The position numbers and the translations under genes were made by a program. A model generated the notes under the pieces. That model was not told the origin of the DNA, ran no database searches, and saw nothing but the letters and a program-made list of their open reading frames with translations. Positions 33,990-47,544 of a stretch of 64,000 nt of DNA are shown in pieces; position 1 is the stretch's first letter, and every line of letters begins with the position of its first letter. The stretch lies in NCBI RefSeq assembly GCF_035046485.1, contig NC_085136.1, forward strand, positions 327,882,227-327,946,226, given 5' to 3'. This DNA is from Aedes albopictus. Its lineage: Eukaryota; Arthropoda; Insecta; Diptera; Culicidae.

Positions 33990-36900
33990 TGCATCAGAAT
34001 CCTGACAAGGATTCCCTCAGAACAGAATCCTTAAAAGGACAAGGACTTCTCTCAAAATCCTTATGAGGAAACTCTCAGAAGCATGACGAGGAATCTTTTA
34101 TAATCCTGAAGAATTTTCTTTCACAATACTGTCGAGGATTCTTTCAGAATCCTGTCGAGGATTCTTTCAGAATCCTGTCGAGGATTCTTTCAGAATCCTG
34201 TCGAGGATTCTTTCAGAATCCTGTCGAGGATTCTTTCAGAATCCTGTCGAGGATTCTTTCAGAATCCTGTCGAGGATTCTTACAGAATCCTGTCGAGGAT
34301 TCTCTCAGAATCCTGTCGAGGATTCTCTCAGAATCCTGTCGAGGATTCTCTCAGAATCCTGTCGAGGATTCTCTCAGAATCCTGTCGAGGATTCTCTCAG
34401 AATCCTGTCGAGGATTCTCTCAGAATCCTGTCGAGGATTCTCTCAGAATCCTGTCGAGGATTCTCTCAGAATCCTGTCGAGGATTCTCTCAGAATCCTGT
34501 CGAGGATTCTCTCAGAATCCTGTCGAGGATTCTCTCAGAATCCTGTCGAGGATTCTCTCAGAATTCTGTCGAGGATTCTCTCAGAATCCTGTCGAGGATT
34601 CTCTCAGAATCCTGTCGAGGATTCTCTCAGAATCCTGTCGAGGATTCTCTCAGAATCCTGTTGAGGATTCTCTCAGAATCCTGTCGAGGATTCTCTCAGA
34701 ATCCTGTCGAGGATTCTCTCAGAATCCTGTCGAGGATTGTCTCAGAATCCTGACAAGGATTCTCTCAGAATCCTGACGAGGATTGTCTCAGAATCCTGTC
34801 GACGATTCTCTCAGAATCCTGTCGAGGATTCTCTCAGAATCCTGTCGAGGATACTCTCAGAATCCTGTCGAGGATTCTCTCAGAATCCTGTCGAGCATTC
34901 TCTCAGAATCCTGTCGAGGATTCTCTTAGAATCCTGTCATGGATTCTCTCAGAATCCCGTCGAGAATTCTCTCAGAATCCTGTTGAGGATTCTCTCAGAA
35001 TACTGTCGAGGATTCTCTCAGAATCCTGTCGAGGATTCTCTCAGAATCCTGTCGAGGATTCTCTCAGAATCCTGTCGAGGATTCTCTCAGAATCCTGTCG
35101 AGGATTCTTTCAGAATCCTGTCGAGGATTCTTTCAGAATCCTGTCGAGGATTCTTTCAGAATCCTGTCGAGGATTCTTTCAGAATCCTGTCGAGGATTCT
35201 TTCAGAATCCTGTCGAGGATTCTTTCAGAATCCTGTCGAGGATTCTTTCAGAATCCTGTCGAGGATTCTTTCAGAATCCTGTCGAGGATTCTTTCAGAAT
35301 CCTGTCGAGGATTCTTTCAGAATCCTGTCGAGGATTCTTTCAGAATCCTGTCGAGGATTCTCTCAGAATCCTGTCAAGGATTCTCTCAGAATCCTGTCAA
35401 GGATTCTCTCAGAATCCTGTCAAGGGTTCTCTCAGAATCCTGTCGAGGATTCTCTCAGAATCCTGTCGAGGATTCTCTCAGAATCCTGTCGAGGATTCTC
35501 TCAGAATCCTGTCGAGGATTCTCTCAGAATCCTGTCGAGGATTCTCTCAGAATCCTGTCGAGGATTCTCTCAGAATCCTGTCGAGGATTCTCTCAGAATC
35601 CTGTCGAGGATTCTCTCAGAATCCTGTCGAGGATTCTCTCAGAATCCTGTCGAGGATTCTCTCAGAATCCTGTCGAGGATTCTCTCAGAATCCTGTCGAG
35701 GATTCTCTCAGAATCCTGTCGAGGATTCTCTCAGAATTCTGTCGAGGATTCTCTCAGAATCCTGTCGAGGATTCTCTCAGAATCCTGTCGAGGATTCTCT
35801 CAGAATCCTGTCGAGGATTCTCTCAGAATCCTGTTGAGGATTCTCTCAGAATCCTGTCGAGGATTCTCTCAGAATCCTGTCGAGGATTCTCTCAGAATCC
35901 TGTCGAGGATTGTCTCAGAATCCTGACAAGGATTCTCTCAGAATCCTGACGAGGATTGTCTCAGAATCCTGTCGACGATTCTCTCAGAATCCTGTCGAGG
36001 ATTCTCTCAGAATCCTGTCGAGGATACTCTCAGAATCCTGTCGAGGATTCTCTCAGAATCCTGTCGAGCATTCTCTCAGAATCCTGTCGAGGATTCTCTT
36101 AGAATCCTGTCATGGATTCTCTCAGAATCCCGTCGAGAATTCTCTCAGAATCCTGTTGAGGATTCTCTCAGAATACTGTCGAGGATTCTCTCAGAATCCT
36201 GTCGAGGATTCTCTCAGAATCCTGTCGAGGATTCTCTCAGAATCCTGTCGAGGATTCTCTCAGAATCCTGTCGAGGATTCTTTCAGAATCCTGTCGAGGA
36301 TTCTTTCAGAATCCTGTCGAGGATTCTTTCAGAATCCTGTCGAGGATTCTTTCAGAATCCTGTCGAGGATTCTTTCAGAATCCTGTCGAGGATTCTTTCA
36401 GAATCCTGTCGAGGATTCTTTCAGAATCCTGTCGAGGATTCTTTCAGAATCCTGTCGAGGATTCTTTCAGAATCCTGTCGAGGATTCTTTCAGAATCCTG
36501 TCGAGGATTCTTTCAGAATCCTGTCGAGGATTCTCTCAGAATCCTGTCAAGGATTCTCTCAGAATCCTGTCAAGGATTCTCTCAGAATCCTGTCAAGGGT
36601 TCTCTCAGAATCCTGTCGAGGATTCTCTCAGAATCCTGTCGAGGATTCTCTCAGAATCCTGTCGAGGATTCTCTCAGAATCCTGTCGAGGATTCTCTCAG
36701 AATCCTGTCGAGGATTCTCTCAGAATCCTGTCGAGGATTCTCTCAGAATCCTGTCGAGGATTCTCTCAGAATCCTGTCGAGGATTCTCTCAGAATCCTGT
36801 CGAGGATTCTCTCAGAATCCTGTCGAGGATTCTCTCAGAATCCTGTCGAGGATTCTCTCAGAATCCTGTCGAGGATTCTCTCAGAATCCTGTCGAGGATT

Positions 36901-38645
36901 CTCTCAGAATCCTGTCGAGGATTCTCTCAGAATCCTGTCGAGGATTCTCTAAGAATCCTGTCGAGGATTCTCTCAGAATCCTGTCGAGGATTCTCTCAGA
37001 ATCCTGTCGAGGATTCTCTCAGAATCCTGTCGAGGATTCTCTCAGAATCCTGTCGAGGATTCTCTCAGAATCCTGTCGAGGATTCTCTCAGAATCCTGTC
37101 GAGGATTCTCTCAGAATCCTGTCGAGGATTCTCTCAGAATCCTGTCGAGGATTCTCTCAGAATCCTGTTGAGGATTCTCTCAGAATCCTGTCGAGGATTC
37201 TCTCAGAATCCTGTCGAGGATTCTCTCAGAATCCTGTCGAGGATTGTCTCAGAATCCTGACAAGGATTCTCTCAGAATCCTGACGAGGATTGTCTCAGAA
37301 TCCTGTCGACGATTCTCTCAGAATCCTGTCGAGGATTCTCTCAGAATCCTGTCGAGGATACTCTCAGAATCCTGTCGAGGATTCTCTCAGAATCCTGTCG
37401 AGCATTCTCTCAGAATCCTGTCGAGGATTCTCTTAGAATCCTGTCATGGATTCTCTCAGAATCCCGTCGAGAATTCTCTCAGAATCCTGTTGAGGATTCT
37501 CTCAGAATACTGTCGAGGATTCTCTCAGAATCCTGTCGAGGATTCTCTCAGAATCCTGTCGAGGATTCTCTCAGAATCCTGTCGAGGATTCTTTCAGAAT
37601 CCTGTCGAGGATTCTTTCAGAATCCTGTCGAGGATTCTTTCAGAATCCTGTCGAGGATTCTTTCAGAATCCTGTCGAGGATTCTTTCAGAATCCTGTCGA
37701 GGATTCTTTCAGAATCCTGTCGAGGATTCTTTCAGAATCCTGTCGAGGATTCTTTCAGAATCCTGTCGAGGATTCTTTCAGAATCCTGTCGAGGATTCTT
37801 TCAGAATCCTGTCGAGGATTCTTTCAGAATCCTGTCGAGGATTCTTTCAGAATCCTGTCGAGGATTCTTTCAGAATCCTGTCGAGGATTCTTTCAGAATC
37901 CTGTCGAGGATTCTTTCAGAATCCTGTCGAGGATTCTTTCAGAATCCTGTCGAGGATTCTTTCAGAATCCTGTCGAGGATTCTTTCAGAATCCTGTCGAG
38001 GATTCTTTCAGAATCCTGTCGAGGATTCTTTCAGAATCCTGTCGAGGATTCTCTCAGAATCCTGTCAAGGATTCTCTCAGAATCCTGTCAAGGGTTCTCT
38101 CAGAATCCTGTCGAGGATTCTCTCAGAATCCTGTCGAGGATTCTCTCAGAATCCTGTCGAGGATTCTCTCAGAATCCTGTCGAGGATTCTCTCAGAATCC
38201 TGTCGAGGATTCTCTCAGAATCCTGTCGAGGATTCTCTCAGAATCCTGTCGAGCATTCTCTCAGAATCCTGTCGAGGATTCTCTCAGAATCCTGTCGAGG
38301 ATACTCTCAGAATCCTGTCGAAGATTCTCTCAGAATCCTGTCGACGATTCTCTCAGAATCCTGTCGAGGATTCTCTCAGAATCCTGTCGAGGATACTCTC
38401 AGAATCCTGTCGATGATTCTCTCAGAATCCTGTCGAGGATTGTCTCAGAATCCTGTCGAGGATTGTCTCAGAATCCTGACGAGGATTCTCTCAGAATCCT
38501 GACGAGGATTGTCTCAGAATCCTGTCGAGGATTCTCTCAGAATCCTGTCGAGGATACTCTCAGAATCCTGTCGAGGATTCTCTCAGAATCCTGTCAAGGA
38601 TTCTCTCCGAATCCTGTCGAGGATTCTCTTCGAATCCTGTCGCAG
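33990..38645. repeat. 23-bp satellite array 1 (GTCG centre), about 195 regular monomers
   Basis: Head-to-tail 23-bp monomers, regular from about 34,120. Monomer: GAATCCT + GTCG + AGGATTC + TCTCA (or TTTCA). The left edge (33,990-34,120) is degenerate. Runs of the TTTCA variant form blocks, for example 35,105-35,350 and 37,588-38,045. The plus strand lacks stop codons in all frames, producing ORFs of 366, 457 and 390 codons that read the same 23-residue peptide period; these are not genes. Confidence 0.97.
34737..38462. repeat. Higher-order repeat blocks within array 1
   Basis: A series of marked monomers recurs in order: GATTGTCTC, GACAAGG, GTCGACG, GGATACTC, GAGCATTC, GTCATGG, GAGAATTC, GTTGAGG, AATACTG. 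Block starts are 34737, 35910, 37244 and a shorter, altered one at 38463. Spacings are 1,173, 1,334 and 1,219 bp, that is 51, 58 and 53 monomers exactly. The CAT of GTCATGG at 34938, 36111 and 37445 confirms the first two spacings. Length differences come from added or lost plain monomers. Confidence 0.93.
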
Positions 38646-38649
38646 TTAA

Positions 38650-40780
38650 TCTATCTGCATTATCCCTCCACTTCTTGCTAACGACTACCTTACAACAGCA
38701 ACAAAAAATCCAAATGGCCACATTTCAAATCCTATCAGTTTATCACTGCTTCCGATTGAGCCCAATAAAAATTTGCTTCCATCGTGTGCCTTGATTTCAG
38801 AGCTTGTAAAATAAAATATAAAGTAAAAACCCCGCCACACAGAAGCAAAAGCAACACATAAAATACGTCGACCCCGGCCGGCGTAAACCAGCTGAAAACA
38901 ATTGCCCACGAATGAAATAAGGTCGGCGAAGAAGCAAGAGAAAAAAAAACGCGAGAACGAAATCTGAACGAGCTTGAATCGCTTTCTGCAATTGGATTTG
39001 TTCATGACTTTTGGCAATTTTCAGTCTCATGTTCCGAGTTTTAGGGCAGTTTAGCGCCTTCCGCTCCGCTCGGCAAGAATGCTCGGTCACTCCGCGACAC
39101 CTCCTCAGCCCTCTCGATGCCTACTAGCAACGATCCAAGAAGGAAAGTGTCTGCCCTTGCCTCGGATCGGAACAAGAGTCAGTCAGTCAGTAGCGTGAGT
39201 GTTTTCTCGAGGGGTATGAGTATGTTTTAAAAACAGGCAGCAATTTATTATCAAACATTGTTAGAGAAGCAATAATGGAAAGCTTATGCTGTTTCCTCGC
39301 AGGCGGGCGCTTCGCTTAGCATTACTTTTCTTTCTGGGGAACGAAGCTCTGCAGGGTTGGCTCCTAGAGAGTACTGGTATTCAACAACATTATGAGTTCA
39401 TTGAGGTGGAGATTTAAACATATATTTTAACCAAAATGATTCACGATGCACTATGGCAAGATAACAAAACATATTTCAATTCTTAGAAGCTAAATTTCCA
39501 TTAAGAAGGTAAAAAAACCTTCTTAAAACTTTTGGAGGACGCATTCGAAAAAGTTGTACATTTGAATAGTTAACCCAAATAACATATTTTAGTCAAATCG
39601 TTCTTAGTGCCGTCATAAAACCAAAATAAAAATAATAAGGTTTTATGACGGTTCCCAAAACCTTCACAAAACTAATCGCTCATCCTTTTTTTTGGGAATT
39701 GCTTGAAATCGTATCTCAAGGATCATGTTGATGACCAATTACTCTAGTAGAGGCTTTGAGAACCGTCATAAAACCTCATTGTTTTTATTTTGGATTTATT
39801 ATTGTTCTAAGAACCTGTTCTAGTCTGTTTAACAAAAAAAATAATACTTGGGATCAGCTGAAATTTATAACGGGACTAGAAATATACTTGGAGTGTGTAA
39901 AAATGCAGTTATACATCCTTGAATGTATCGGTGGATGCTGCTCGACCCTGACTGTATGCTGTTGTTATGAGGATTCATTCCGTGCCAGAAGGCTTGTAGC
40001 GAACCAGCTATTATAACAGAAATAACAAATCCTTGTTGAGGGAAATGGAAGTAAAAAGAATCCTCATCCCGAAGAAAGAAGTCCCGAACTCCAAAGCCTG
40101 TTAGCTCAAACTCGCGTACATGACCTCAGGCTTCTGCACGGGATCAGGGGTGGGAAAAAGAAGCACTGGATTCCACACTGGCTGACTGACTGGGTGACTG
40201 ACAGTCGTCGGTTACGAAGTTCATGTATTAAATGTTGCCAAATTATGCTTCAATAGCCAATTTTTTGCTGCTGCATCCCCATCCCTTGGCTGTGCCGCAG
40301 AACTTGAAAAAAGTGGGGGAAAGGGCCAAAGACTGGGAGAGGATGATGATTCGAGCCCATCACATTCGGGAGCTCATCGAGTGCCTGGTGTCGCTTGGTG
40401 CCGCCATGACAGCAAGAGTGGGTGTCTATGAATAATTTATAAAGTTTGACGTTTGATCGCGGTCGTGGGGGTTGCAGTGGCAGCAGAATAGATCCGACCG
40501 TATTAGTCGGCGGAAGACGATGCGGGAAAAATGGCGAAAACTCGAACCCGATGAACTTGAGGGCGGTTCTTTCGTGGGCAAGGATGCCAACTTTTCTTAT
40601 TTATTTAAAGAATTCCATATTTTTATAACTTTTTTAATTTTATTTTTATTTTCTTATGGGTTTCTATTTGCCTTTAAGTCGATTCAAATAAGTCAACTAA
40701 AAACCAGATGTCCTACGTAATGTTCCATACTGAAATTTTTACTTTTATATTCTTCAAACATGTAATCTCATTGCTGAAAA
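38650..40780. other. Low-repeat stretch between arrays 1 and 2
   Basis: About 2.1 kb without a recognised gene. It holds a dispersed inverted repeat at about 39,590-39,835. ORFs such as 39756-40016 show no known domain. The left 400 bp is AT-rich with CAGTCAGTCAGT near 39,178. Confidence 0.4.
39590..39835. mobile_element. MITE-like inverted repeat (GTTCTTAG...CTAAGAAC)
   Basis: GTTCTTAGTGCCGTCATAAAACC on the left is mirrored by GAACCGTCATAAAACC and GTTCTAAGAAC on the right, and a local hairpin CCGTCATAAAACC/GGTTTTATGACGG lies at the left end. A partial second copy is at 47,545-47,645 (GGTTTTATAACGGTTCAC followed by ACTAATTGGTCATC). Confidence 0.5.
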
Positions 40781-43700
40781 GGATTCCTGTAGAGGATTCT
40801 CTCAGAATCCTGACGAGAAATCTCTCAGAATCCTGACGAGGATTCTCTCGGAATCCTGACGAGAATTCTCTCGGAATCTTGAGCAGGATCCTGAGGAGGA
40901 TTCTCTCGGAATCCTGACGAGGATTCTCTCGGAATCCTGACGAGGATTCTCTCGGAATCCTGACGAAGATTCTCTCGGAATCCTGACGAGGATTCTCTCA
41001 GAATCCTGACGAGGATTCTCTAGGAATCCTGACGAGGATTCTCTGGGAATCCTGACGAGGATTCTCTGGGAATCCTGACGAGGATTCTCTCGGAATACTG
41101 AGCAGGATCCTGACGAAGATTCTCCCAGAATCCTGCCGAGGATTCTCTCAAAATCCTGCCGAGGATTCTCTCAGAATCCTGCCGAGGATTCTCTCAGAGT
41201 CCTGCCGAGGATTCTCTCAGAATCCTGCCGAGGATTCTCTCAGAATCCTACCGAGGATTCTCTCAGAGCCCTGACCAGGATTCTCTCAGAATCCTGACCA
41301 GGATTCTCTCAGAATCCTGACCAGGATTCTCTCAGAATCCTGACCAGGATTCTCTCAGAATCCTGACCAGGATTCTCTCAGAATCCTGACCAGGATTCTC
41401 TCAGAATCCTGACCAGGATTCTCTCAGAATCCTGACCAGGATTCTCTCAGAATCCTGACCAGGTTTCTCTCAGAATCCTGACCAGGTTTCTCTCAGAATC
41501 CTGACCAGGTTTCTCTCAGAATCCTGACCAGGATTCTCTCAGAATCCTGACCAGGATTCTCTCAGAATCCTGACCAGGATTCTCTCAGAATCCTGACCAG
41601 GATTCTCTCAGAATCCTGACCAGGATTCTCTCAGAATCCTGACCAGGATTCTCTCAGAATCCTGACCAGGATTCTCTCAGAATCCTGACCAGGATTCTCA
41701 CAGAATCCTGACCAGGATTCTCTCAGAATCCTGACCAGGATACTCTCAGAATCCTGACCAGGATTCTCTCAGAATCCTGACCAGGATTCTCTCAGAATCC
41801 TGACCAGGATTCTCCCAGAATCCTGACGAGGATTCTGTCAGAATCCTGACGAGGATTCTCTCCGAATCCTGATGGAGATTCTCCCAGAATCCTGACCAGG
41901 ATTCTCCCAGAATCCTGACCAGGATTCTCCCAAAATCCTGACCAGGATTCTCCCAGAATCCTGACCAGGATTCTCCCAGAATCCTGACGAGGATTCTCCC
42001 AGAATCCTGACCAGGATTCTCCCAGAATCCTGACCAGGATTCTCCCAGAATCCTGACCAGGATTCTCCCAGAATCCTGACCAGGATTCTCCCAGAATCCT
42101 GACCAGGATTCTCCCAGAATCCTGACCAGGATTCTCCCAGAATCCTGACCAGGATTCTCCCAGAATCCTGACCAGGATTCTCCCAGAATCCTGACCAGGA
42201 TTCTCCCAGAATCCTGACCAGGATTCTCCCAGAATCCTGACCAGGATTCTCCCAGAATCCTGACCAGGATTCTCCCAGAATCCTGACCAGGATTCTCCCA
42301 GAATCCTGACCAGGATTCTCCCAGAATCCTGACCAGGATTCTCCCAGAATCCTGACCAGGATTCTCCCAGAATCCTGACCAGGATTCTCCCAGAATCCTG
42401 ACCAGGATTCTCCCAGAATCCTGACCAGGATTCTCCCAGAATCCTGACCAGGATTCTCCCAGAATCCTGACCAGGATTCTCCCAGAAACCTGACCAGGAT
42501 TCTCCCAGAATCCTGACCAGGATTCTCCCAGAATCCTGACCAGGATTCTCCCAGAATCCTGACCAGGATTCTCCCAGAATCCTGACCAGGATTCTCCCAG
42601 AATCCTGACCAGGATTCTCCCAGAATCCTGACCAGGATTCTCCCAGAATCCTGACCAGGATTCTCCCAGAATCCTGACCAGGATTCTCCCAGAATCCTGA
42701 CCAGGATTCTCCCAGAATCCTGACCAGGATTCTCTCAGAATCCTGACCAGGATTCTCCCAGAATCCTGACCAGGATTCTCCCAGAATCCTGACCAGGATT
42801 CTCCCAGAATCCTGACCAGGATTCTCCCAGAATCCTGACCAGGATTCTCCCAGAATCCTGACCAGGATTCTCCCAGAATCCTGACCAGAATTCTCCCAGA
42901 ATCCTGACCAGGATTCTCCCAGAATCCTGACCAGGATTCTCCCAGAATCCTGACCAGGATTCTCCCAGAATCCTGACCAGGATTCTCCCAGAATCCTGAC
43001 CAGGATTCTCCCAGAATCCTGACCAGGATTCTCCCAGAATCCTGACCAGGATTCTCCCAGAATCCTGACCAGGATTCTCTCAGAATCCTGACGAGGATTC
43101 TCTCAAAATCCTTGTGAAGATTCTCTCAGAATCCTGGCGTGGATTATTCCAGAATCCTGACCAGGATTCTCCCAGAATCCTGACCAGGATTCTCCCAGAA
43201 TCCTGACCAGGATTCTCCCAGAATCCTGACCAGGATTCTCCCAGAATCCTGACCAGGATTCTCCCAGAATCCTGACCAGGATTCTCCCAGAATCCTGACC
43301 AGGATTCTCCCAGAATCCTGACCAGGATTCTCCCAGATTCCTGACCAGGATTCTCCCAGAATCCTGACCAGGATTCTCCCAGAATCCTGACCAGGATTCT
43401 CCCAGAATCCTGACCAGGATTCTCCCAGAATCCTGACCAGGATTCTCCCAGAATCCTGACCAGGATTCTCCCAGAATCCTGACCAGGATTCTCCCAGAAT
43501 CCTGACCAGGATTCTCCCAGAATCCTGACCAGGATTCTCCCAGAATCCTGACCAGGATTCTCCCAGAATCCTGACCAGGATTCTCCCAGAATCCTGACCA
43601 GAATTCTCTCAGAATCCTGACCAGGATTTTGTCAGAACTCTGACGAGGATTCTCTCAGAATCCTTTCGAGGATTCTCTCAGAATCCTGACGAGGATTCTC

Positions 43701-44070
43701 TCAAAATCCTTGTGAAGATTCTCTCAGAATCCTGGCGTGGATTATTCCAGAATCCTAGCGAGGATTCTCTCAAAATCGTGAGCAGGATTGATCCAGAATC
43801 CCAGCAAGGATTCTCTCAGAATCCTGGCAAGGATTCTTCTAGATCCCTGACGAGGAATCTCTCAGATTCTTGGCAAGGATTCTCTCAGAATCATGGCGAG
43901 ACTTTTCTCAAAATCTTGGTGAGGATTCTCTCAGAATCCTGACGAGAATGCTCTCAGAATTCTGACGAGGATATCCTCAGAATCCTGACGAGGATTCTTT
44001 CAGAATCCTGGCTAATATACTCTCTGAATCCTGGCAGGGATTCTATCAGGATGCTGGCAATGGTTCTTCC
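40780..44070. repeat. 23-bp satellite array 2 (GACC centre), about 143 monomers
   Basis: Monomer: GAATCCT + GACC + AGGATTC + TCCCA (TCTCA in the left third). The left edge (to about 41,260) uses GACGAGG and GCCGAGG variants; 41,270-43,600 is highly homogeneous; the right edge decays to 44,070. The minus strand is stop-free in all frames over the homogeneous core but lacks start codons. Registration is 23 bp throughout. Confidence 0.97.
43089..43755. repeat. Duplicated array-edge segment inside array 2
   Basis: The distinctive run GACGAGG...AAAATCCTTGTGAAG...GGCGTGGATTATTCC occurs at about 43,091-43,150 and again at 43,689-43,750. The offset is 598 bp, exactly 26 monomers. The second copy belongs to the decaying right edge; the first sits between homogeneous monomers. 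Confidence 0.9.
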
Positions 44071-44079
44071 AGCATTATG

Positions 44080-46990
44080 ACGGTTTTTTTTTATTATTTT
44101 GAATTTTTAAATGTTTGAATTTTTTAATTTAAATTTTTTTGAAGTTTTAAATTTTAGAATTTTTGAAATTATGACTTTTTTAATTTTTAATTTATAACGT
44201 ATTCTGAAGAAAAACAAAATTAAGCTTTTTCATGAATATTGGCAACCCTGCTCTTGAACAAAAAAAACGGAAAAATCCAAACCGCATTAGGGGCTAAGTC
44301 GCTCGAAGCAGCAGCAGCACATCAACTCCTGCAGAAAAACTCTGCCAAAAGTTTTGGGCTTCTACCTCGGGCACGGAAGACAGCCTTCTGTCCCCATCCC
44401 CGTGTGTTCCGTTTCGCAGGAAAGGTGAAAAGCAAACGGTTTCCTTCGCTCCAAAAGAAAATGAAATAAAAATATCCATTATGGATTCGCTTTGAAATTG
44501 GATATTTATTGTTATTATACCGAACATGATGTAATTGAAACAATAAACAGCTAAATTGTTCACATAAATTTCCATCACAAACGAAAGTTTTTATTTTTCG
44601 AGTTTTGGGATCTTTTCTGTTGAGAATGTCAAGTGTCTGTCTAATTCTGTTTTGTAAGAGATGTGGATGAGGAGCGAAGTTACATGTAGTCGTGGGTTAA
44701 TTGCACCTGTTACAGTGCGGAACACCCCCCGTGGAAGGGCATATGAGGAAAAAAGTTTTAATTAACGCTCCCGGAGATGTCGGACTCTGCTATGGGCAGT
44801 AGGGACGTCAATGATAATGGCAGCTCGCCCGGTGTGTACCGGTTCAGTATGGTGCGGCCCAAATGATTCTGGGAAAAGCAGGGTTTGCAAGCTGACTGAC
44901 TGCCTACTTCATTATCCCGTGTACTGTCAAACGCACTGTCATCAATTATAAGTCCAGTTCGATGAAATGCCAAGGAGGTGGAGGGCGGCCGCCGGTTCTG
45001 AACGGGACAGGTAGATGACAGCCCAGTAATAGACCGAATGGATGATCACTTGTTAATGAAAGTGCTTTTCGAGTTTGATAAGTTGTTGTAATGGGTGCGA
45101 AAGGTGATAATAAGTGCCGCGTGAATAATGGAATGTGTTGCTCGCTAATGGATGTACACGAGAATCGGATAATTACTCCACTCGACTCGACTCGGCCGTG
45201 TGTTTGGCGGCGGAAAAAAGTTTCATTAACTGTGTTGCTGGACATTGTTGCTGGCTGTCGGCAAATCGATGGTAATGTTTTCATTGAAGTTCTACCTGCC
45301 CATGATGGTTTTCAATCAGATGCGCAATTGGGTCAGTGTAGAGTCATTAGTGGGAAAAACTATAATGTTTCAACAGTATTTCATATTAAAATCTAGAAAA
45401 AAAAAATAAAAAAAATGGATTTACACACAACTTAAATGAGAGAAAGGTGTCGGCTATCTCTGAATGCGCAAACGGGTTTGTTTCCACAATTCGAAGCATC
45501 AACACATTCATTTGCTCCAAGGCTGTGCTCTAAGAGACCGGTATTATCTGGGAATTTATGTTTTTTTGAATACTGGTGTTTTCTGTTTTTTTTTTTATTT
45601 TTCTAACGTTCTACGCTTCCGGATAACCAGTTTTTAATTGATATTAAGGTGTTCATCTTAGTTCTCCTGCCATTTTTCACCTACCTATCGATCAAACCAA
45701 AAATCTGTTAATTTTCAAAGTGTTGGTTTAGTAACGAAACATTTTTTTTTTGAGCAAAATTCAAATTCATTCATTTGTCCTAGAAACCCTTTTCTCCAAT
45801 CTTCCCAAAACGCATACAACACACAATGGATTACAACTTCAGTAACAAGGACGATTTAGAATGGAAGCGTTCGTGTTTTGTCTCTCTGGTTGGTATCAGT
45901 TTAAAGTTGAGGTACACATGAACAACAATTAAAAAAATGTTTTTAATAAATTTTTTGTGTATTTTTATTTAATGCTATTTTTTACACGATGTGTTTGTGA
46001 GAGTCAAAAAGTCAGCAAATGTTTTTGAAAAACAAGATGCTTTATTGGCGATCTACGAAAACTAGGACGCGAAAAATCCCCTCACAGTTTTTCGAATCGG
46101 AACCGAACTTGTCAAGCAAAAAAAAATGGCCATCAAAAGTTAAATTACGTTTAATTTTTCATTTTCCACTAGCGCTATTGTTACTCTGGGTCGACTTCAG
46201 CACAGGATGTGCCGCCGACAATGAAACCACCAATAGCAGAAAAGAACCAGGAAGAGCGGCCTAGGGGTCATAAAGTGTAATAAAATATTTACAAATTGCG
46301 ACGACACGAAGTTTTTCCGAGCTGGTGGCGGCGGTTTCGGCAACTACTTCGGTGAGTGTGTGTGTGTATGAGTGCCTCCGCGTTGAATGTGAATCAGGAA
46401 GTGGCTCCGGATAATATTTTTCCCTCTGTCCCCATTGAAGCGCATTGACGGGCAGGGCTTTGTCCATTTTTTTTTTCGATCGGCGTGGGGTGTTTATTGT
46501 GCCCATGGGCCGTTTTATTATTTTCTGTTACCTCTATTTTATGATTATGATTGTTGGTGTTTTTCAAGGTAACTGGCGAAACGTTGGCAGAAGGTGAACT
46601 GTTGAGGGGATCAAACATGGGCTATCCTTTGTTGCTAGGAACATGTTGAGGTCATTTGAGCCTCTTGCTCTTATATGAAAATTTCATTGAGATGAATTTT
46701 ATATTTTGAAGTAGTTCATATGTAATATGTATGTGCTTAGGCATTCAAAGCTTTCTACATAAACATAGTATGTATCAAAACTTTTTTTATTACAAAACAG
46801 TCTAAATGAGGCAATGACTCATTTTTAAAGATGCTCAAAAAGTCATGATAAAACAAGAAGTATTCTGCATCGGTTCTATGACGGTTCCAATAATCTCTGC
46901 AAGTTTATTCAACTGGAAATGTTACTCAAAAAGTCTGCATGGCATTTCTTAGAAAACAACATGTGTTTATTATTGTTTTCTGTGAATTTT
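44080..46990. other. AT-rich and low-repeat stretch without a recognised gene
   Basis: About 2.9 kb. 44,085-44,200 is T/A-run-rich. The ORFs at 44239-44469, 44946-45284 (minus) and 45091-45396 overlap one another and show no known domain. Short GT and T tracts occur. Confidence 0.35.
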
Positions 46991-47356
46991 AGGCTTAAGG
47001 CGAAACTGGAAGCATTTCCTCACTTTTTGGTTTTTGATTTTTTATTAAATAAAGAAGCAATATTTTCAAAATCAGTTTTCGTACACATGTAGCGTATGGA
47101 TCAAGGTATCTCCTGATTTTTTTTTGTGGTGGAAGATCTTTTTCGTTTTTGCGAAAACCATTTTTGAACATCATTTCACAAAAAAATGGTTTCTGAAAAA
47201 ACGAAAAACATTTTCCACCACAAAAAAATCAGGGGACACCTTGATCCATACGCTACATGTGTACGAAAACCGATTTTGAAGATATTGCTTCGTTATTTAA
47301 TAAATAATCAAAAACCAAAAAAATGAGGAAATGCTTCCAGTTTCGCCTTAAGCTAG
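46990..47356. mobile_element. 361-bp MITE with TAG direct repeat (element 46993-47353)
   Basis: Ends GCTTAAGGCGAAACTGGAAG and its complement; arms of about 150 bp pair over most of the element (for example TGATCCATACGCTACATGTG on the right). TAG lies outside both ends (46990-46992, 47354-47356). No coding capacity. Confidence 0.8.
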
Positions 47357-47544
47357 TTTTCACACCAATACAAGATGTTTACAATATGCATACTGAATTT
47401 CAAATCAATCAGAGCAATGGAAGTTGCGATTTAGGATCTCAAACATTAAGATTTCTTATGAAGTCTATCGAATCTTAGTTTCCAGACAATTAAAATTAAA
47501 ATTTCATTTAAATAACGAATCAAAGCGTTCCCAAGCAGCATTTG

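Noticed and set aside
34737..38416. Long plus-strand ORFs of 366, 457 and 390 codons that look like repeat proteins
   Set aside because: They begin at TTG inside the satellite, end where a monomer mutates, and translate the 23-bp repeat in 23-residue cycles; all three frames are equally open.
34120..38645. Telomeric or centromeric function of the satellite
   Set aside because: Neither can be read from sequence; there is no telomere-type G-rich unit, and four arrays separated by non-satellite DNA within 30 kb do not look like a core centromere.
40780..44070. CRISPR-like array of short repeats
   Set aside because: Repeats are head-to-tail with no unique spacers, no leader and no cas genes, and the setting is eukaryotic.
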